The notes under the pieces: generated by a model
What the model was told of the DNA's origin: nothing
Databases searched by the model: none
Seen by the model: the letters and a program-made list of their open reading frames with translations, nothing else
NCBI RefSeq assembly: GCF_013116745.1
Contig: NZ_JABFOE010000009.1
Span: 1 to 64,000 of the forward strand
Source of the DNA: Arthrobacter sp. 260
GTDB lineage: Bacteria > Actinomycetota > Actinomycetes > Actinomycetales > Micrococcaceae
DNA: 64,000 bases
Direction: 5' to 3'
Position numbers and translations under genes: made by a program
In this document: piece by piece, positions 48,071-56,866 of the stretch
Layout: each line of letters opens with the position of its first letter
How positions within the stretch are numbered: position 1 is the first letter of the stretch

Positions 48071-48379
48071 TTATCCGGCAACGTCGAGGTAGACCGCTCC
48101 GGGACGTGCGGTGGACGCATTCACTGCGCCCAGCAGGGCGTGGTGCTGCCGGTTCTCCCGGACCGCGGAGCGCAGCTGGTCGACGATGCTGCGTTGAGCT
48201 GCCTGGATTCGGCGGGCCCTGCCCACGAGGTCCGCCGGGAGCGGGCCCGGGTCCGACGGCGGGTGCCATCCGGGTGAGGCGTCCACGGCGTCGTCGTGCT
48301 GGGCGTTCGCCGCCGTGGCGATGCCCCGCTCCATCGTGTCAAGGACAGCCTCCCACTCGTTGTGGGTGAGGTCAGGCAA
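48071..48379 (-). CDS. FliT-position flagellar protein, uncharacterised
   Basis: A 102-residue, mostly helical protein directly after fliS. It probably starts at TTG 48379, whose TTG overlaps the fliS stop; LPDLTHNEWEAVLDTMERGI is the likely N-terminus. GRARRIQAAQRSIVDQLRSAVREN forms a long helix near the C-terminus. Small helical proteins here usually act as FliT-type chaperones for FliD, but no FliT motif is clear to me. It reads as the last gene of the fliD-fliS group, ending 31 bp before the flgB promoter. Confidence 0.6.
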   Translation of the reverse strand: MPDLTHNEWEAVLDTMERGIATAANAQHDDAVDASPGWHPPSDPGPLPADLVGRARRIQAAQRSIVDQLRSAVRENRQHHALLGAVNASTARPGAVYLDVAG

Positions 48380-48800
48380 AGCCGAGGGTTCCCGTCCCGG
48401 CGGCGGGTGCGGGTACCGGCAGCTGCGCGGCGGCCTCGTGCCAGGCCTGCCGGACCGGCTCCAGCAGGGCAATGCACTCGCGGGTCCGGGAAACGTCGCG
48501 GCTGATGTTGGCCTCGACGAGGGTGGTCATGACGTAGGAGTACAGGGACTTCAGCCCGTGGGCGCCGTCCCATTTGCCGGTGTCGAGGGAGAGGTTGAGC
48601 TCGGTAATGATCGCCTGCGCGTGGATCAGGTTCTCCGACGCGACGGACCAGTCCTGCGCCAACTGGGCCGTTTCGGTCCGGGCCAGGTCCAGCATCAGGC
48701 GGTCGTAGAGCATGGTCAGCAGCCGGGCGGGCGACGCCGACAGGACGGCATCCCGGTTGTAGGCTGCCCGTTGTGCCGAGGCGCTGGTTAGGGTGATCAC
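48372..48800 (-). CDS. fliS: flagellin export chaperone FliS
   Basis: A 142-residue helical chaperone that binds the flagellin C-terminus before export. SPARLLTMLYDRLMLDLARTE (about 23-43), IITELNLSLDTGKW, and LYSYVMTTLVEANISRD are the family pattern. It has a Pro/Ala-rich tail of about 20 residues. The GTG start overlaps fliD by four bases. Confidence 0.94.
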   Translation of the reverse strand: MITLTSASAQRAAYNRDAVLSASPARLLTMLYDRLMLDLARTETAQLAQDWSVASENLIHAQAIITELNLSLDTGKWDGAHGLKSLYSYVMTTLVEANISRDVSRTRECIALLEPVRQAWHEAAAQLPVPAPAAGTGTLGFA

Positions 48801-50185
48801 GATTTCGAGCTCTCCATCCGTGGCAGGTTTGCAAGCTGTGAGGTCAGCCAGTCACCCTGTGACTGCAGCTGGGATAGCTGAACCTCAAGGTTGGTGTAGG
48901 TGCGTTCAAGGGTTGACCGCCGGGTCTCCAGCCGGCGGTCCCATTCAGCAACCTGGGTGTTCAGTTCCTTGACCTCGGATTCCTGGCCCTGGATCCGCAA
49001 GGTGATGGCGCCGTCGAACTTGTCTGAGGTTTCCTTCGCGACACCGGCCACCCGGGAGGCGATCTCCGAGAGCATGCCCTGTACCGCAACAGGATCCTCG
49101 GCCAGTGCCTTCCCGAACTTGTCAGCGTCGAACTCGACGCTTCCGGTGCGGGTCAGCGTGATACCGAATTCCGAGGGCGACCGCCCGTCGACCGGCGCGG
49201 TGGCGGCCGATAGGATCCGCGCGGAAATGCCGCGGACCCCGCTGTCGCCGGTGAACAGACCCGCCCGGGCCACCGAACTGCCGGTGGATTCGGAAGTGGT
49301 CACCGACGAGTTCGTGGCAATGTAGCCCAGCACCCCCGCCAGCGAATCCACTAGATCCTTGGCGGTCTTGGTGGTGGCTGCCTGGTCCCTGCCGACCGTG
49401 ATGGTGACCGGGTCGGTGGAAACCTTGGCCGCCGTCACGTCCACACCGGGCAAGAGGTTGCTGAACGTGTTCGACGACGACGTCACGGCCTGAGCCGCGG
49501 CCGTCCCCGCCCAGAGGGTGACCTGCGCGTCCTGCGCCGCCCTGACTTCTGCCGCCCCAGTCACGGTGAGCAGATTCGTGGCGGTGCCTGCCGCGGTGTC
49601 GGCGGCGGTGCCCCGGTGCACGGTGAACGCGCCGCTGGCTCCGGCGTCAGCCGAGGACAGCTGGAGCCGGTACTGCGGCTCGTTGTTGGCGTCCACCCCT
49701 GATGCGACCTTCAGGGCGGTAACCCCCGACTCCGAGGAGTTGATGGCAGCGACCATGTCGTCCAACGAAGCCGTGGCAGCGGTGATCTCCGTGGCCGTGC
49801 CGTCTGCGCCGGTGACAGTGATGACCGGTGGGGAATCCGGCCAGGCTGTCATCGCCGCGGTGACGGAGACCTGGTTCTGCGCGAGCCGGTCCACTGTGAT
49901 GTCCATGGATCCGGCACTCGCCGTGCTGCCCGCCGTCGTCGTGACGTCGGTGGAGTTGCTGGTGGCTTTGAAAACGTTGAATGCTGCGGGAAGGGCTGCC
50001 TTCTCCGCGGCGGAACCGAGTGTTGCCACCCGGGTGTTCAGTTGCTGCAGCGCCGAGACGAGGGTCTGCGATTCGCTGACCTTGTTCTTCAGGAGGGCCT
50101 GGGGTCGGGCCTCCAGCTGCATGAGCTGATTGATCAGGGTGGTGGTGTCCAGGCCGCTGGCGAGGCCGTCAATGCCGAGTGCCAT
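48797..50185 (-). CDS. fliD: flagellar filament cap protein FliD
   Basis: A 462-residue cap protein that folds flagellin at the filament tip. The N-terminal IDGLASGLDTTTLINQLMQLEARPQ and the C-terminal coiled coil (WDRRLETRRSTLERTYTNLEVQLSQLQSQGDWL region, about 415-450) match FliD. AGGGAGG precedes the ATG. A weak TTTGCC-N18-TAGAGA promoter-like pair lies upstream on the minus strand; no sigma-28 site is visible in the 161-bp gap after fliC. Confidence 0.95.
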   Translation of the reverse strand: MALGIDGLASGLDTTTLINQLMQLEARPQALLKNKVSESQTLVSALQQLNTRVATLGSAAEKAALPAAFNVFKATSNSTDVTTTAGSTASAGSMDITVDRLAQNQVSVTAAMTAWPDSPPVITVTGADGTATEITAATASLDDMVAAINSSESGVTALKVASGVDANNEPQYRLQLSSADAGASGAFTVHRGTAADTAAGTATNLLTVTGAAEVRAAQDAQVTLWAGTAAAQAVTSSSNTFSNLLPGVDVTAAKVSTDPVTITVGRDQAATTKTAKDLVDSLAGVLGYIATNSSVTTSESTGSSVARAGLFTGDSGVRGISARILSAATAPVDGRSPSEFGITLTRTGSVEFDADKFGKALAEDPVAVQGMLSEIASRVAGVAKETSDKFDGAITLRIQGQESEVKELNTQVAEWDRRLETRRSTLERTYTNLEVQLSQLQSQGDWLTSQLANLPRMESSKS

Positions 50186-50273
50186 GGTCTAGTCCTCCCT
50201 TGGACGTGCAGTTGGTGATGGTTTCTGTGAGCGGGTCTCTACGTGGTGAAGAGGGCGCAGGCAAAGGAATGCA

Positions 50274-50319
50274 GGGCGGTGGGAGGGTGTGAGGTCCAAG
50301 TCGTTCCCCCTCACCGCCC
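50274..50319 (-). terminator. hairpin after fliC
   Basis: GGGCGGTG pairs with CACCGCCC, and the stem extends another six or seven positions with one mismatch and one G-T wobble. It lies 28 bp after the flagellin stop, in the gap before fliD. Only a weak T-rich stretch follows. Confidence 0.55.
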
Positions 50320-50346
50320 GGCACCTTTAGCCTTTAGCGCTGCGGA

Positions 50347-51537
50347 CTAGCCGAGCAGCTGCAGGACACCCTGGTTCATCTGGTTAGCCTGGGCCAGCAT
50401 CGCGGTACCGGCCTGGGACAGGATGCTGGACCGGGTGTAGTCGGCCATTTCCTTCGCCATATCGGTGTCGCGGATGCGGGACTCGGCCGCAGAGAGGTTT
50501 TCGATCGAGACGTTGACGTTCTTGATCGTGGATTCGAAACGGTTCTGCACAGCACCGAGCTCGGAGCGGGCGGAGGAGATGTCCTTGATCTGGGCATCGA
50601 TGGCGCCAATGGCTGCGCGCGCTCCTTCTGCGGTGGAGAAATCGAGGCCGGCCGCTCCCGTAGCAATGGCAGTGCCTGCACCGAGTCCGCCACCAGCTGG
50701 ATCGGTCACATCGACATCTCCACCGTCATTTGCCTTGACCAGAATGCCGGTACCGGTGCCGTTCTCGTTCTTCACAACCGATGCGGTGAAGTTGGAGGCA
50801 AAATCGCTATCCGCGTTCAATGCTGCAGCGAACTCCTCGACGCTGGTGAAGGCGTTATCCGTGCCGCCGTCCGGGGTAACCGCAACTGTGGTGGTTACAC
50901 CGTCCTTGACTGAACTGAAGCTGTACTCAGCCTCGGCCAGATCGGTTGGAGCACCAGTCGTTCCGTCAAAAGCGGCAATATCGAACCGGGTACCGCCGCC
51001 GCCTACTGCGCCAAGGGTGTCAGCAACAGCCTTCACATTGGCGCCGGACAGGTTGACCGAGATCTGGCTGCTTTCATCCCCACCAGCACCCACCTGGAAG
51101 CTCATGGTCTGGGTCGAGCCGTTGAGCAGCTTGTTGCCGTTGAAGTTGGTGTTCTCAGCAATGCGGCCCAGTTCAGCGGTCAGCCCCTCGACCTCGGTCG
51201 CGATCGCTCCACGCGACTCAGCGTTGTTCGAGTCGTTTCCGGCCTGAACTGCCAGGTCACGCATACGCTGCAGGATCGAGTGGACCTCGGTCAGCGCACC
51301 TTCAGCGGTCTGAACCACGCCGATGCCGTCCTGTGCGTTGCGGGAGGCAACGGTCAGGCCACCCACCTGCGACTTCAGGCCTTCAGCGAGAGCCAACCCG
51401 GCGGCGTCGTCAGCTGCCCGGTTGATGCGCAGGCCGCTGGACAGCTTCTCCAACGACTTGGACATGTCATTCTGTGTCATCGACAGGTTGCGGTAGGCAT
51501 TCATTGCCGAGACGTTGGTGTTGATCTGAAAACCCAT
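50347..51537 (-). CDS. fliC: flagellin
   Basis: A 396-residue filament protein. The conserved N-terminal D0/D1 (MGFQINTNVSAMNAYRNLS ... SGLRINRAADDAAGLA, about 1-150) and the C-terminal D1/D0 (RSELGAVQNRFESTIKNV ... GTAMLAQANQMNQGVLQLL, about 310-396) are complete. A variable acidic domain lies between them. GGAGGAATACATC before ATG 51537 is a strong ribosome binding site; its GGA lies in a leader where CsrA could bind. The sigma-28-like promoter lies at 51598-51624. Only one flagellin gene is present here. Confidence 0.97.
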   Translation of the reverse strand: MGFQINTNVSAMNAYRNLSMTQNDMSKSLEKLSSGLRINRAADDAAGLALAEGLKSQVGGLTVASRNAQDGIGVVQTAEGALTEVHSILQRMRDLAVQAGNDSNNAESRGAIATEVEGLTAELGRIAENTNFNGNKLLNGSTQTMSFQVGAGGDESSQISVNLSGANVKAVADTLGAVGGGGTRFDIAAFDGTTGAPTDLAEAEYSFSSVKDGVTTTVAVTPDGGTDNAFTSVEEFAAALNADSDFASNFTASVVKNENGTGTGILVKANDGGDVDVTDPAGGGLGAGTAIATGAAGLDFSTAEGARAAIGAIDAQIKDISSARSELGAVQNRFESTIKNVNVSIENLSAAESRIRDTDMAKEMADYTRSSILSQAGTAMLAQANQMNQGVLQLLG

Positions 51538-51597
51538 GATGTATTCCTCCGTGAGTGGGTATAAAGCGCCGGCCCATCCATGGGCTGGCAACCTTAG

Positions 51598-51624
51598 CTA
51601 TCGGAAGATGAATCGGGGGCGTTA
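51598..51624 (-). promoter_or_regulatory. sigma-28 (FliA-type) promoter of fliC
   Basis: On the minus strand TAAC (51624-51621), a 15-nt spacer and TCCGATAG (51605-51598). It has the exact consensus spacing and six of eight -10 positions. It lies 60 nt before the flagellin ATG, leaving a leader of about 50 nt. Confidence 0.8.
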
Positions 51625-51664
51625 GAGAAAATCCAGCAGAACTTAAGACTTTCTGCACTGCACT

Positions 51665-52483
51665 TTATGAGGCGGCGGAATCCAGGAGGGGCGCCGGGTG
51701 ATGGGCCCGGGTAATCCCGCCCGCTGTCTGGTCCGCGAGAGTCGCGAGGTAGGCGGTCCTACGGTTGGGTGAGATACGGGACCGGGGTACGTGCCGGACG
51801 GCTGGCTCGTCCGCGTAGTGGGTGCTCAAGCCGTCCTGCAGCAACCGCACGGCTTCCGACCGCTGCTGCGAAACTGCCGAATGGGTGGAGCCGAGTTCCT
51901 CGGCAATATCCTTCACTGAGCGATCCTCGAAGTAGATCTGCTCGATCACCCAGCGCATCCGTTCCGGAAGGGAAGCCACCGCTGCCCGCAGGTAGACCAG
52001 GCGCTCGGACGCCAGCAGGGTGGCCTCCGGAGAGGAGCTGTCGGCGACCAGCAGGTCGACCATGGTGTCATCCAGGGCGGATACGGTGCGTGAGGCGTCG
52101 CTCAGGGCGGCGTCAGCGACGCTGCGCTCGACCCCGAGGACGGACGCGATCTCATCCACCGTGGGAGTCCGCGCGAGGGACGCAGTGAGCGTCTCCTGCA
52201 CCGCGAGGGTCTCCCGGATCCGGCGGCGCGCCGACCTAGGCGCCCAGTCGATGGAGCGCAGCTCGTCGGCGAAGGCGCCAGTGATCCGGCGTCGTGCGTA
52301 GGCACCAAAAGGTACACCCAGTGACGGATCAAAGGATTCTGCTGAAGTGATCAGTGCAATAGCACCGACGGAAGCCAAATCGTCCCTGGACAGGTGAGTT
52401 GCTTTAGCACACAACTCAGAAACGAGGTAGCCTACAAGTGGTAAATTGTCCACGACAATCTTATTTCGGTCAGACCGATTCAT
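51665..52483 (-). CDS. fliA: FliA/WhiG-family sigma factor (sigma-28 type)
   Basis: A 272-residue sigma-70-family protein. Region 2 begins LPLVGYLVSELCAKATHLSRDDL, includes SFDPSLGVPFGAYARRRITGAFADELRSIDW (2.3-2.4, WAPRSARRRIRE), and region 3 follows. Region 4 has MRWVIEQIYFEDRSVKDIAEELGSTHSAVSQQRSEAV as the helix-turn-helix. A 45-residue tail past region 4 is not conserved. ATG 52483 follows GGGGAA; a frame to 52540 has no start support. It presumably reads the three TAAC/CCGATAG promoters. No flgM anti-sigma gene lies in the window. Confidence 0.9.
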   Translation of the reverse strand: MNRSDRNKIVVDNLPLVGYLVSELCAKATHLSRDDLASVGAIALITSAESFDPSLGVPFGAYARRRITGAFADELRSIDWAPRSARRRIRETLAVQETLTASLARTPTVDEIASVLGVERSVADAALSDASRTVSALDDTMVDLLVADSSSPEATLLASERLVYLRAAVASLPERMRWVIEQIYFEDRSVKDIAEELGSTHSAVSQQRSEAVRLLQDGLSTHYADEPAVRHVPRSRISPNRRTAYLATLADQTAGGITRAHHPAPLLDSAAS

Positions 52484-52578
52484 GGCGAGTTCCCCAACTC
52501 TTTTCGTGCGAGAGTCGCCAACGCACTTTGACTGGGGCAATGAAACCTGTTACCCATGCGCTGACGGTTACAAGATGA

Positions 52579-52606
52579 AAGATACCACTAACATTGCGTT
52601 TGGCAA
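52579..52606 (-). promoter_or_regulatory. candidate sigma-70 promoter of fliA
   Basis: On the minus strand TTGCCA (52606-52601), a 16-nt spacer and TATCTT (52584-52579), about 95 nt before the fliA start. It overlaps the divergent flgN promoter, so binding of the two holoenzymes should be mutually exclusive. Confidence 0.4.
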
Positions 52607-52615
52607 TGCCGATAG
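52589..52615 (+). promoter_or_regulatory. sigma-28 (FliA-type) promoter of flgN-flgK-flgL-fliW
   Basis: TAAC (52589-52592), a 15-nt spacer and GCCGATAG (52608-52615). This is the best of the three sigma-28-like sites. The whole spacer is the palindrome ATTGC-GTTTG-GCAAT. It lies 49 nt before the flgN GTG. Confidence 0.85.
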
Positions 52616-52663
52616 TTAGAGGCGACCACGCTGGACGCGTGATTCGGATGGAAAGGCGGCAGT

Positions 52664-53149
52664 GTGGGAGCGCATGAGTTGTCCGCACTGCTCTGGCAAG
52701 AACGCGAATTGCTGGAGTTATTGGTCTTTAAGTTGGAGGAAGAACAGTTACTTCTGACAACCGGTAAGACCAGGTGGCTGCAGCACGCTACCCGCGAGGT
52801 GGAGTCGGTACTTGAGCGTCTTCGCGCAGCCGGTCTGGCCCGCACCGTCGAGGTTGCCGCTCTTGCCGGCGAATGGGGAACCCAGCCTGATGCGACCCTC
52901 CGCGAGCTCGCCGCCCAGGCACCCGACGGGCCCTGGGGCGATATCTTCACTTCCCACCTCACAGCAATGACCGAGCTGACCGTCGAAATCCGGACCCTGC
53001 GCGATGCCAACCAGCAGTTCCTGCGCGCCGCTGCACGATCCACCCAGGAGACACTGTCGCGGCTCAACCCGGACGCCGGACTCTACGATTCACGTGGCAC
53101 CTCCAATACGCCGTCCGACAACGCCCACCTCTTTGACAAGGATCTGTGA
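52664..53149 (+). CDS. flgN: flagellar chaperone FlgN
   Basis: A 161-residue helical protein that escorts FlgK and FlgL to the export gate. LLWQERELLELLVFKLEEEQLLL at the N-terminus and the C-terminal helix TLRDANQQFLRAAARSTQETLSRL match the FlgN family, and the order flgN-flgK-flgL supports it. GTG 52664 has GGAAAGG upstream; it is first in a plus-strand operon divergent from fliA. Confidence 0.9.
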   Translation: MGAHELSALLWQERELLELLVFKLEEEQLLLTTGKTRWLQHATREVESVLERLRAAGLARTVEVAALAGEWGTQPDATLRELAAQAPDGPWGDIFTSHLTAMTELTVEIRTLRDANQQFLRAAARSTQETLSRLNPDAGLYDSRGTSNTPSDNAHLFDKDL

Positions 53150-53158
53150 GGCAACCCC

Positions 53159-54568
53159 ATGAGCACCTTTAGCGGCCTGAATACAGCCTTCAGTGGCCTG
53201 ACCGCCGCACGCCGCGGCCTCGACGTCGTCGGCCAAAATATTTCGAACGCCAACACTGACGGATACACCCGCCAGCGGGTTGCTACCAGCTCGGTCGGGG
53301 CACCTGCCGCTGGCCTGTTCTCGACCGGCGTCCGTGCCGGCCAGGGAGTGGTGGTGAACGGCATTGCCCGGCTCGGCGACGCCCACCTCGATGCGCAGGT
53401 GCGTATCGCCGTTGCCGGATCCGGGTTCTCCTCGGTGCAGGCTGCAACACTCTCCACCCTCGAAGGATCGCTGTCCGAGCCGGGCGACAATGGGCTCTCG
53501 GCGCGGTTACAGGGCTTCTGGTCCGCTTGGCAGGGCCTGTCCAACGACGCCGGAGGCGGCGCTCCGACCGCTGTCCTGCTGCACGAAGCGACCGACCTCG
53601 CGTCCCGGCTGGCCCAGGTTTACAAGGCCGTCGAGGGGCAGTGGTCACCGCTTCGCCAGGACGCCACCACGCTGGTCGCGGAAGTGAATACTGCTGCCAC
53701 CCAGGTCGCTGAGCTGAACAACCAGGTGCGGAAGGTCCTCGCAGCAGGCGGTTCTGCCAACGAGCTCATCGACCAGCGCAACACCCTGGTGGCGGGCATA
53801 TCGGCGCTCACCGGGGCCAGCATGCGCCAGCAGGGCGACGGCACCGTCGACGTCCTGATCAGCGGCAACCCGCTGGTCTCCGGGGACACCGTGCGCACCC
53901 TTGCGGTCTCCGGTCCGAACCGGCTGGACCTGGCGAGCGCCGACGCCGTGCAAGTTGAATTCAGTCACCGGCCTGGCTCCCCCGCGGGACTCGACGGCGG
54001 GGAGATCGCCGGTGCCCTTGCGGCGCTGGCTCCCGCCACCAGCGGTGGCGCCCTCGCCGAGGCAGCCACCTTCTACAACGACTTTGCTGCAGACCTGGCA
54101 GCCAAGGTGAATGCGGTCCATTCCCAGGGTTCCACCGTGGACGGGACCACCGGTCTGGACTTCTTCAGGGTGAGCGGAGATCCCGCCGCACTGAACCTCA
54201 CAGTCGTACCGGTGGACGCATCGGGCATTGCCGCGGGAACGCCGGGGGCCGGCGGTCTCAACGGAGCGAACGCCGACGCGATCTCCCAGCTGGGTGCTGG
54301 CGCCGACGCGCCCGACACCGCCTGGGCCGGGTTCGTCACCCAGCTCGGTGTGGAGACGAAAGCGGCTTTGCAGACCTCGGTCCTCGCCGACCTGGCGTCG
54401 TCGTCGTCAATTGGCCGCCAGCAAGCCAACGCATCAGTGGACATGGATGAGGAAAACCTGAGCCTTCTCGCCTACCAGCATGCCTACCAGGGGGCGGCAC
54501 GCGTCATCACTGCAATAGACGAAATGCTCGATACCCTGATCAACCGCACCGGCGTAGTGGGAAGGTAA
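53159..54568 (+). CDS. flgK: hook-filament junction protein FlgK
   Basis: A 469-residue junction protein (HAP1). FSGLNTAFSGLTAARRGLDVVGQNISNANTDGYTRQRV (about 4-41) and the C-terminal SVDMDEENLSLLAYQHAYQGAARVITAIDEML are the rod/hook-family ends. It is somewhat shorter than E. coli FlgK (547). It lies 9 bp after flgN and 3 bp before flgL. Confidence 0.96.
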   Translation: MSTFSGLNTAFSGLTAARRGLDVVGQNISNANTDGYTRQRVATSSVGAPAAGLFSTGVRAGQGVVVNGIARLGDAHLDAQVRIAVAGSGFSSVQAATLSTLEGSLSEPGDNGLSARLQGFWSAWQGLSNDAGGGAPTAVLLHEATDLASRLAQVYKAVEGQWSPLRQDATTLVAEVNTAATQVAELNNQVRKVLAAGGSANELIDQRNTLVAGISALTGASMRQQGDGTVDVLISGNPLVSGDTVRTLAVSGPNRLDLASADAVQVEFSHRPGSPAGLDGGEIAGALAALAPATSGGALAEAATFYNDFAADLAAKVNAVHSQGSTVDGTTGLDFFRVSGDPAALNLTVVPVDASGIAAGTPGAGGLNGANADAISQLGAGADAPDTAWAGFVTQLGVETKAALQTSVLADLASSSSIGRQQANASVDMDEENLSLLAYQHAYQGAARVITAIDEMLDTLINRTGVVGR

Positions 54569-54571
54569 CCA

Positions 54572-55447
54572 ATGATCACCCGCGTCACCAACCAGACCAT
54601 GATGCAGACCGCCCAGCGCAACCTGCAGACCAACCTCGCCCGGATGGCCGAGTTGCAGGACAAGGCATCGGGACAGAAGTCCTTCACCCGTGCGTCGGAC
54701 AATCCTGCTGCGGCAGCCGAGTCGCTCCGGGTACGCGCGGAACTCCGCGCCGTCGACCAGTACGGCAGGAACATCGCCGACGGCGACGGGTGGCTCACCG
54801 CCGTCGATGCTTCGCTGACCATGGCGGGCGCCACCCTGAACAAGGTCCGTGACCTCACCGTGCAGGGATCCAACGGATCACTGTCAGCCTCGGGTCGCGA
54901 AGCGCTCGCCATTGAGGTATCGGCCCTGAGGGACCAACTGCTTGCCCAGGCCAACACCAAGCATCAGGGTCGGACCATTTTTGCCGGCAACTCCGATGCC
55001 GGGGTGGCCTTCACCGAGAACCTGGACCACACCGGTGGCAGCGCGGTGGAGCGCCGGATCGACGCGGGTGTGACCGTGCGCGTGGACGCGGATGGTGCAG
55101 CGATCTTCGGCACCGGCGACGCCTCGGTATTCAAGCTTCTGGATACCATTGAAGCTGATCTGCGGTCGGGAGCCGAGGTATCCCGCCATCTGGGAGCACT
55201 GGACACCCGGCTCACGGCGATCCGCTCCCACCAGGCCGAAGCGGGTACCCGCCACGCCCAGATCCTGCGTTCCGAGGAGGTCAATGTGGAGAAGTCAGTG
55301 TCGCTCGGGGCGCAGCGCGCCCGGGTGGAGGACGTCGACCTGGCAGCGGTCATCCTGGAGATGAAGCTGCAGGAAGTCACCTACCAGTCGGCGCTTGCCG
55401 TCACGGCACGGGTCCTGCAGCCCACCCTGATGGATTTCCTGAGGTGA
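54572..55447 (+). CDS. flgL: hook-filament junction protein FlgL
   Basis: A 291-residue flagellin-like junction protein (HAP3). ITRVTNQTMMQTAQRNLQTNLARMAELQDKASGQKSFTRASDNPAAA (about 2-48) is the FlgL N-terminus; the C-terminus VDLAAVILEMKLQEVTYQSAL is typical. It overlaps fliW by four bases (GTGA). Confidence 0.96.
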   Translation: MITRVTNQTMMQTAQRNLQTNLARMAELQDKASGQKSFTRASDNPAAAAESLRVRAELRAVDQYGRNIADGDGWLTAVDASLTMAGATLNKVRDLTVQGSNGSLSASGREALAIEVSALRDQLLAQANTKHQGRTIFAGNSDAGVAFTENLDHTGGSAVERRIDAGVTVRVDADGAAIFGTGDASVFKLLDTIEADLRSGAEVSRHLGALDTRLTAIRSHQAEAGTRHAQILRSEEVNVEKSVSLGAQRARVEDVDLAAVILEMKLQEVTYQSALAVTARVLQPTLMDFLR

Positions 55448-55872
55448 GTGCGGTACTGACCTTCACTTCGCCGCCGCCCGGACTGGATCCGTTGGTGGAT
55501 TTTTCTTTGGACAAGATCGACGGAGCGGACGGGCTGTACGCGTTGCAGGCCAGCCATGACGCGTCGCTGCGGCTGTATGTGCTCGATACGGCCGTTTACC
55601 TGCCGGACTACCATCCGGCCATCCCCGCCTCTCACACCGACGCCCTTGACCTGCCGGACGCGCAGGAGCTGACATTCCTGGTAGTCGCCAACCCGGGCGA
55701 CGGCGGAACCACCGTGAACCTGATGGCCCCGATCGTGGTCAACCAGGACACCGGGCGGTGCACCCAGGTGATTCTTGAACGGGGCGGCTGGCCGGTCCGG
55801 GCCGAGCTTGCCGACTACGCCCCCAGTAGCGGGCCCGCCGCCACAGTGGTTGCGGCTGACCCCATGACTTAA
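55444..55872 (+). CDS. fliW: flagellar assembly factor FliW (CsrA antagonist)
   Basis: A 142-residue protein that binds flagellin and CsrA competitively, relieving translational repression of flagellin when the filament is exported. LPDAQELTFLVVANPGDGGTTVNLMAPIVVN (about 76-106) is the FliW core. GTG start overlaps flgL. It closes the operon and is followed by a strong terminator. Its target csrA lies at the far end of the cluster. Confidence 0.93.
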   Translation: MSAVLTFTSPPPGLDPLVDFSLDKIDGADGLYALQASHDASLRLYVLDTAVYLPDYHPAIPASHTDALDLPDAQELTFLVVANPGDGGTTVNLMAPIVVNQDTGRCTQVILERGGWPVRAELADYAPSSGPAATVVAADPMT

Positions 55873-55875
55873 ACA

Positions 55876-55915
55876 GAACAACCGGGTGGAAACTTTCCCA
55901 CCCGGTTGTTCTTTT
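55876..55915 (+). terminator. intrinsic terminator of the flgN-fliW operon
   Basis: A perfect 14-bp stem, GAACAACCGGGTGG with CCACCCGGTTGTTC, across an 8-nt loop, followed by TTTTCT. It also lies between this operon and the convergent aldo/keto reductase gene, and can serve both. It marks the right edge of the flagellar block. Confidence 0.95.
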
Positions 55916-55933
55916 CTGCTGATGATTCTGTGA

Positions 55934-56773
55934 CTAGGCGAAGTCGGCAGTTGCCGGGTCCGCGCCGATCCGGCCTTCGGCACCCTTGTCGAGTGCGCTG
56001 ATGGCGTCGAGGTCGCCCGCGTCGAGGGTGACATCCAATGCGTTCCAGTTCTCGACGATCCGCGATTCGGTCACTGACTTCGGGATGACGACGTTGCCGA
56101 GTGCAAGGTGCCAGGCCAGAACAACCTGCGCCGGGGTGGCGTCATGCTTGGCGGCGATCTCCACCAGCGTGGGGTCCTCAAGGAGTCCCTTGCCGGAACC
56201 CAGGGGCGACCAGGACTCGTGCAGGATGCCCTTGTCCTCGTGGAATGCCCGCAGCTGGGCCTGGTTGAAGAACGGGTGGGTTTCCACCTGGTTGATGACC
56301 GGGACCACGCCTGTCGCGTCAATGATCTCCTGCAGCGCCTCAACGGTGAAGTTCGAGACACCGATCGAGGTCACCCGCCCCTGCTTCTGCAGCTCGATGA
56401 GAGCCTTCCAGGTATCGAGGTACTTGCCCTGCTTGGGCTGCAGCCAGTGGATCAGGTACAGATCCAGCTTCTCCAGGCCGAGCTTCTCCATCGAAGTGTC
56501 GAAGGCCTTCAGGGTGCTTTCATAGCCCTGGTCCGCGTTCCACAGCTTCGTGGTGATGAACAGTTCGCTCCGGTCGAGGCCGGAGTTTGCGATGGCCCGG
56601 CCTACGCCTGCCTCATTCTGGTAGGCGGCAGCCGTGTCGATGTGACGGTAGCCAGCCTTGAAGGCGCGTCCGACGACGTCCTCGGCGGTGTTGTCGTCAA
56701 CCTGCCACACCCCGTAACCCAGCTGGGGGATGGTGACGCCGTCATGGAAGGTGAGGTTTGGTGAGGTAGTCAT
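55934..56773 (-). CDS. aldo/keto reductase (2,5-diketo-gluconate reductase type)
   Basis: A 279-residue NADPH-dependent reductase. The catalytic tetrad is Asp46 and Tyr51 (HIDTAAAYQNE), Lys76 (ITTKLW) and His109 (LIHWLQP). The NADPH-binding IPKSVTESRIVEN lies near residue 230. The closest class by eye is AKR5C. Physiological substrate is unknown. It is not related to flagellar function and appears monocistronic. Confidence 0.92.
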   Translation of the reverse strand: MTTSPNLTFHDGVTIPQLGYGVWQVDDNTAEDVVGRAFKAGYRHIDTAAAYQNEAGVGRAIANSGLDRSELFITTKLWNADQGYESTLKAFDTSMEKLGLEKLDLYLIHWLQPKQGKYLDTWKALIELQKQGRVTSIGVSNFTVEALQEIIDATGVVPVINQVETHPFFNQAQLRAFHEDKGILHESWSPLGSGKGLLEDPTLVEIAAKHDATPAQVVLAWHLALGNVVIPKSVTESRIVENWNALDVTLDAGDLDAISALDKGAEGRIGADPATADFA

Positions 56774-56866
56774 GTATGCCTTTCGCGGTGCGAATAAATA
56801 CTCTGTGATTAAGTGAACCGCCGCCCGCGCCCAAATATTTCGTCAGCCTACTTCTGATCACTCACG

